In this document: positions 60,703 to 64,000 of the stretch, piece by piece
Layout: every line of letters begins with the position of its first letter
Numbering within the stretch: the first letter of the stretch is position 1
Source of the DNA: Pseudomonadota bacterium
GTDB taxonomy: Bacteria; Pseudomonadota; Gammaproteobacteria; Burkholderiales; Rhodocyclaceae
DNA length: 64,000 nucleotides
NCBI GenBank assembly: GCA_018262095.1
Contig: JAGTRW010000013.1
Span: forward strand, 62,001-126,000
Direction: 5' to 3'
Translations under genes and position numbers: made by a program
Notes under the pieces: generated by a model
The model's database searches: none
Told to the model about the DNA's origin: nothing
The model's input: only the letters and a program-made list of their open reading frames with translations

Positions 60703-62121
60703 TCAGCCGTTGATTGTTCGCGAAGTCGCCTGAACGAGCGCGTTCATCGCCTCGCTGCCACGCCGCTGGCCTTCGATCTGGATGATCATCAGCTTGCGCG
60801 TTTCGGCCGCATCGTCGGACATGCGCACCATCAATTCGCTCAATTGCGCCAACACCTCGCTGTTGCCTTTTTCCATGATGCCCAGGATCGTTCCCAGTTG
60901 GCGGCCGACGCGCTGCAGTTCGGCGCGGAAATTGGTGACCGCGTCGCTGTGCTCGCTGATCGAGCGCAGCATGTCACCGCGCTGTTTCTGAAAATCGTCG
61001 AGTTCGGCGCTCAGCGCGCGCTGTTGCAATCGCGACGATTCGGCGAGCCGGCTTTCGATGCGCAGCAGCACGCGCAATTCTTCGCCGTCGAATTCACCGA
61101 TGGCACCGATGGCACCGATTGTTCCGGGTTGGCCGGGTTGGCCGGGTTGGCCGGGTTGGCCGGGCGCGGCGTCGCCGGTATGCGCTTCGCCGTCGATGGT
61201 TGCGCCCGGCGCAGAGCTTGCCGCGATCGATGCGGTCTCGCTGGCGCTGGCAAAATCGCCTTGCCGCTCGTTCGCCGGCAGGCTGGCGCGAGCCAGCAGA
61301 TCGATCGCTGCGGCGCTGTCGTGGGGGCGTCCCAGCCCCTGCTTGAGCGCGCCCTTGCTGTAGGCGAAGCCTTCTCTGGCGAGCGCGAATTCGATGTGCT
61401 GCGCGACTTCTGAGCCCAGCAGCGAGACGACGTCGACCATGCAGCGGCGGACGCCGACCATCATGAAGCCGAGAATGATCGAGCCGAGCAGGCCGAACAA
61501 CGACGCCGAAAAGGCGATTCCCATCGATTGCATCGGCGCCTTCATGCGCTCGATCATGGTGCGGAAGACGTCGATCGGGTTGGCTCGGCTCATGTCGATG
61601 TCGGCGAAGCTCGAGATCAGCGTCGAGATGTCGCTCAAGGTCGCGAGCAGGCCGACGAAGGTGCCGAGCAGCCCCATGCCGACCAGCAGGCCGGACAGGA
61701 ACTGCGGCAGCGCCATGCGCGAATTGAGGCGCGACGCCGCCTTGTCGAGCTCGTGCTCGATGGCGATCTGTTCCTGGTGCGTGATCGACCGTCCTGAGGA
61801 CGCCGCCAGCATGCGCAGCGTATAGGCGATATCGACGTCGATGTTGATCGCCATCTCCTGCAGCACGGTCGCGTCGGCGCCGGCGCGAACAGCCTCAGAG
61901 AAATTGGCCAGCGCCCGGGCTTCGTGCATCAGCCGGTGTACGCTGTGCAGGATCAGGAAGCCGCCGAGCAGGATGATCGCGAAGATCGCGTAGTTGATTT
62001 GCGGGTGCGGGTTGTTGGTGATCGTCTTGGCGATCAAATCGTAATAGAACGCAGCGCCGACGAGCAGCGCGGCGAAAGGCAGGGCAACGTAAAAGTAGTA
62101 AATTCTGAGCCGTTTAAACAT
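60703..62121 (-). CDS. MotA/TolQ/ExbB-family proton-channel protein (SiiB-like)
   Basis: A 472-residue inner-membrane protein. Four hydrophobic segments lie near residues 8-28, 43-60, 160-182 (FLSGLLVGMGLLGTFVGLLATL, the conserved MotA/TolQ-type channel helix) and 205-225 (FSASLFGLLGSIILGFMMVGV). A cytosolic C-terminal half is rich in coil. Between about 315 and 340 the protein has a collagen-like run of GQP and GAI triplets encoded by 9-bp tandem repeats. Its place in a type I secretion locus and its length resemble SiiB of Salmonella SPI-4. The ATG at 62121 is chosen. Confidence 0.78.
   Translation of the reverse strand: MFKRLRIYYFYVALPFAALLVGAAFYYDLIAKTITNNPHPQINYAIFAIILLGGFLILHSVHRLMHEARALANFSEAVRAGADATVLQEMAINIDVDIAYTLRMLAASSGRSITHQEQIAIEHELDKAASRLNSRMALPQFLSGLLVGMGLLGTFVGLLATLSDISTLISSFADIDMSRANPIDVFRTMIERMKAPMQSMGIAFSASLFGLLGSIILGFMMVGVRRCMVDVVSLLGSEVAQHIEFALAREGFAYSKGALKQGLGRPHDSAAAIDLLARASLPANERQGDFASASETASIAASSAPGATIDGEAHTGDAAPGQPGQPGQPGQPGTIGAIGAIGEFDGEELRVLLRIESRLAESSRLQQRALSAELDDFQKQRGDMLRSISEHSDAVTNFRAELQRVGRQLGTILGIMEKGNSEVLAQLSELMVRMSDDAAETRKLMIIQIEGQRRGSEAMNALVQATSRTING
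61095..61159. repeat. Two adjacent 9-bp tandem arrays in the proton-channel gene
   Basis: CACCGATGG is present in three near-identical copies (61095-61121), and CCGGGTTGG in four exact copies (61124-61159). Read on the minus strand they encode the GAI and GQP triplets. Copy number could vary by slippage without breaking the frame. Confidence 0.7.
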
Positions 62122-62169
62122 GGTCAATTCCGTTCAGTGGATCCATTTATCGATGACAGCGGCCGATCC

Positions 62170-63471
62170 TCAGCGCGGATCGCGGAAAGCGCCGTCGCGA
62201 AATTTGAGCAGCGGCGACAGAACATAAGAGAGCACGGTGCGTTTGCCGACGACGATGTCTGCCGAAACGCTCATGCCGGGGACGATCTCGCCGGGCTGGC
62301 GGGAGCCCGGCGCTGGCGTCGCTTCGATGCGCACGCGGTAGAAGCGGCCTTCCTTTTCATCGACGAGCGTGTCGGCGCTGACTTCGGCGACTTCGCCGTC
62401 CATCGCGCCAAAGGTCGCGTAGTCGTAGGCGCCGAGGCGAACTCGCGCCGGTAGCCCGCGGTGCAGATTGGCGCGGTCGTTGGGTCGCGCGCGCGCCTCG
62501 ATGACCACACGCTGGTCGTTGGGCGTGATTTCCATCAGGACTTCGCCGGGGCGAACGACGCCGCCGACGGTGGTCACCGCCAGCCGGTTGATGAAGCCCG
62601 AGACCGGGGCGCGCACGCTGTTGCGGTGCAGGCGGTCGGCGTTGGTGCCGACCTCGAGCGTCGATTTTTCGAGGTCGGCGCGCACCTGTGTGAGTTCGGA
62701 CGAGGCCTCCGAGCGAAAGCGCGCGCGCACCTCGGCAATACGCGACGCGGTTTCGGCTTCGCCGGCGCGCAGCCGCGGAACCGCCGCTCCGGCTTCGGCG
62801 ATTTGCGAGCTCAAGCGCTGCGTGCGCGACTGGATCTCGAGCGCTTCGAGTTCGGATGCCGCGCCGTCCTTTCTGAGCCCGTCGATGACGCGCTGCTGTC
62901 GTTGCGCCACTTCAAGTTCGCCGATCAGGTTTTGCCGGCGCGATCCGCTTTCGGCGATTTCGCCGCGCTTCTGCGCGCCCTGGTCGCTGAGCACGCGGAC
63001 CTCTTCGGCGAGGCGGGCGCGCCGCGCCCGCCAAGCGTCTGTTTCAGCACGGCGCACGTCAATGTCGTCAAGCCCCGGCGGAAAGGCGATCGCGTCCAGC
63101 CCGTTGAGCTCGGCCAGCAGTCGCGCTTCGCGGCCGCGTAGCGCCGCCAGTTTGGTCTGCTCCTGTCCCAGGCTCGAACGCGCCTGAATGTCGGATAATT
63201 CCATCAGCGGCTGACCGGCGCGTACCACCTCGCCCTCCTGGACCAGCAACTGGCGAACGATACCCCCCTCGAGGTGCTGGATGATCTGCGACTTGCCGGC
63301 GGGGATGATGCGGCCCTCGGTGCGCACGATGATGTCCAGCTTGGCCAGCCCGGCCCACAGCAGAAGGCAGGCGCCGCTCGCCGCCGTGAGCAGCACGAAG
63401 GCGCGCGGCGGCGACAGCGTTGAACGGAACTGCTCAAGCCGCTGGCGCAGCAGGAGAAGCGACCTGCCCAT
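62170..63471 (-). CDS. HlyD-family periplasmic adaptor of the type I secretion system
   Basis: A 433-residue membrane-fusion protein. A short cytosolic N terminus and one membrane helix (about 26-46, VLLTAASGACLLLWAGLAKLDIIV) are followed by a lipoyl-like half (GRIIPAGKSQIIQHLEGGIVRQLLVQEGEVVRAGQPLMEL), a long coiled coil (about 95-270) and the second lipoyl half plus beta-barrel (VRAPVSGFINRLAVTTVGGVVRPGEVLMEITP). It links the ABC transporter to a TolC-type outer-membrane channel, which is not in the window. The start overlaps the upstream gene (ATGA). Confidence 0.9.
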   Translation of the reverse strand: MGRSLLLLRQRLEQFRSTLSPPRAFVLLTAASGACLLLWAGLAKLDIIVRTEGRIIPAGKSQIIQHLEGGIVRQLLVQEGEVVRAGQPLMELSDIQARSSLGQEQTKLAALRGREARLLAELNGLDAIAFPPGLDDIDVRRAETDAWRARRARLAEEVRVLSDQGAQKRGEIAESGSRRQNLIGELEVAQRQQRVIDGLRKDGAASELEALEIQSRTQRLSSQIAEAGAAVPRLRAGEAETASRIAEVRARFRSEASSELTQVRADLEKSTLEVGTNADRLHRNSVRAPVSGFINRLAVTTVGGVVRPGEVLMEITPNDQRVVIEARARPNDRANLHRGLPARVRLGAYDYATFGAMDGEVAEVSADTLVDEKEGRFYRVRIEATPAPGSRQPGEIVPGMSVSADIVVGKRTVLSYVLSPLLKFRDGAFRDPR

Positions 63472-64000
63472 CAGCGCGGCATCACGCGAACCTGCGACGC
63501 GTCGGCGGCGGCTTTGCCCTCGCGCACCGAGACCTCGATTCGCCCTGGCGGAACCTTCATTTCGATCAGCAGGTTGCGTACCGCCATGGCGCGGTAAAAA
63601 CCCATGCGCTTGGCTTCCGAGAAGCCGGTCGGGACGACCACGTCGAGCCGCGCGCCGCCGCTGGCGACGATCGGTGCGAGACTAGCGCGCAGCTTGTCGG
63701 CTTCGGCCGCGGTCAGCGTCACCGCGTCGTCGGTGTAGCGCACCAACAGGCCGCCGCCGTTTGGCGTCGCCTGGTCGACGCTCTTTTTCGGCGCGGCCAC
63801 CGCCGACGATGCCGGAACGATCTTTTGCGCCGAGAGCAGTTCGTTGGCGATGCGCGCTTCGCGCTTGAGTTCAGTCACTTGTTTGCGCAGTGTTTCGACC
63901 TCGGCTTCAGGCTCGGCGGCTTTGGCCTGCTCGGCCGAGGTCGTCGCTTCGTGGCGCGCGTCGCCGGTCGACTGCTGTTGTCGGCCTAGCTCCATGGCGA
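63471..64000 (-). CDS. OmpA/MotB-like protein of the secretion locus (possibly cut by the window edge)
   Basis: At least 174 residues. The frame is open to the window edge, so the true start may lie outside, although an ATG exists at 63995. The visible part is a charged coiled coil (residues about 20-60) followed by a domain (VRYTDDAVTLTAAEADKLRASLAPIVASGGARLDVVVPTGFSEAKRMGFYRAMAVRNLLIEMKVPPGRIEVSVREG) that has the shape of an OmpA-like peptidoglycan-binding domain. With the MotA-like protein it would fit a SiiA/SiiB-type pair. No N-terminal membrane helix is visible, which is expected if the start lies upstream. Confidence 0.55.
   Translation of the reverse strand, partial: AMELGRQQQSTGDARHEATTSAEQAKAAEPEAEVETLRKQVTELKREARIANELLSAQKIVPASSAVAAPKKSVDQATPNGGGLLVRYTDDAVTLTAAEADKLRASLAPIVASGGARLDVVVPTGFSEAKRMGFYRAMAVRNLLIEMKVPPGRIEVSVREGKAAADASQVRVMPR

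Overview
The window (about 64 kb, GC-rich, no tRNA, rRNA or CRISPR array seen) looks like a chromosome segment of a betaproteobacterium, most likely a Rhodocyclales relative (Accumulibacter/Dechloromonas-like). That placement is inferred from gene content and order (nadD-rsfS-rlmH-maf-rng, yraN/rsmI, kup, pyrC) and from GC-biased codon use; it was not tested by phylogeny.

Layout. (1) 1-6225: housekeeping block nadD (5' end cut by the window edge), rsfS, rlmH, maf and rng on +, with two minus-strand genes (a GT-B glycosyltransferase-like protein and the U32 protein TrhP) between maf and rng. (2) 6205-31943: a genomic island of about 25.7 kb inserted at the 3' end of rng. The last codons of rng recur as a 22-bp imperfect duplication at the far end. 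The island holds a P4-type integrase, a second recombinase, a gene-poor stretch rich in TCAGG-loop hairpins, small hypothetical genes, a decayed Fic_N/DUF1016 remnant, and a type I BREX phage-defence operon: brxR-brxA-brxB-brxC-pglX-[cassette]-pglZ-brxL. The cassette between pglX and pglZ encodes a frame-broken membrane protein, a coiled-coil tail-anchored protein, a YhcG-type PD-(D/E)XK nuclease and a DUF3644 protein. A Fic-family AMPylase with a likely leaderless promoter closes the island.

(3) 32067-39758: PAS-containing chemotaxis receptor, MaoC hydratase, NlpC/P60 lipoprotein, a short secreted protein, a truncated KdpD-like kinase with a KdpE-like regulator, and the potassium transporter Kup. 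(4) 39796-46033: a CarH/LitR-type B12-binding MerR regulator divergent from a tightly overlapping operon (FAD oxidoreductase, DUF1365, Cfa-like methyltransferase, DUF3833 lipoprotein, SDR, NTF2-like). Three near-identical 13-bp palindromes sit in and after the divergent promoter region, which suggests light/B12-controlled lipid modification. (5) 46055-52975: cytochrome c, BON lipoprotein, SIS protein, HIRAN protein and yraN on minus; rsmI, a FIST sensor/histidine kinase pair and pyrC on plus. (6) 53154-64000: a lipoprotein gene and a minus-strand type I secretion locus: an OmpA/MotB-like protein, an HlyD-type adaptor, a MotA/TolQ-like proton-channel protein, a 1628-residue RTX protein and its ABC exporter. 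This gene set resembles the Salmonella SPI-4 Sii system (SiiA/B proton channel plus type I secretion of a giant surface protein).

Several short inverted-repeat elements (3249-3375, 7703-7788, 37702-37829, 52971-53144) punctuate intergenic spaces. All functional statements rest on reading the translated sequence and remembered family features; no database search was run.
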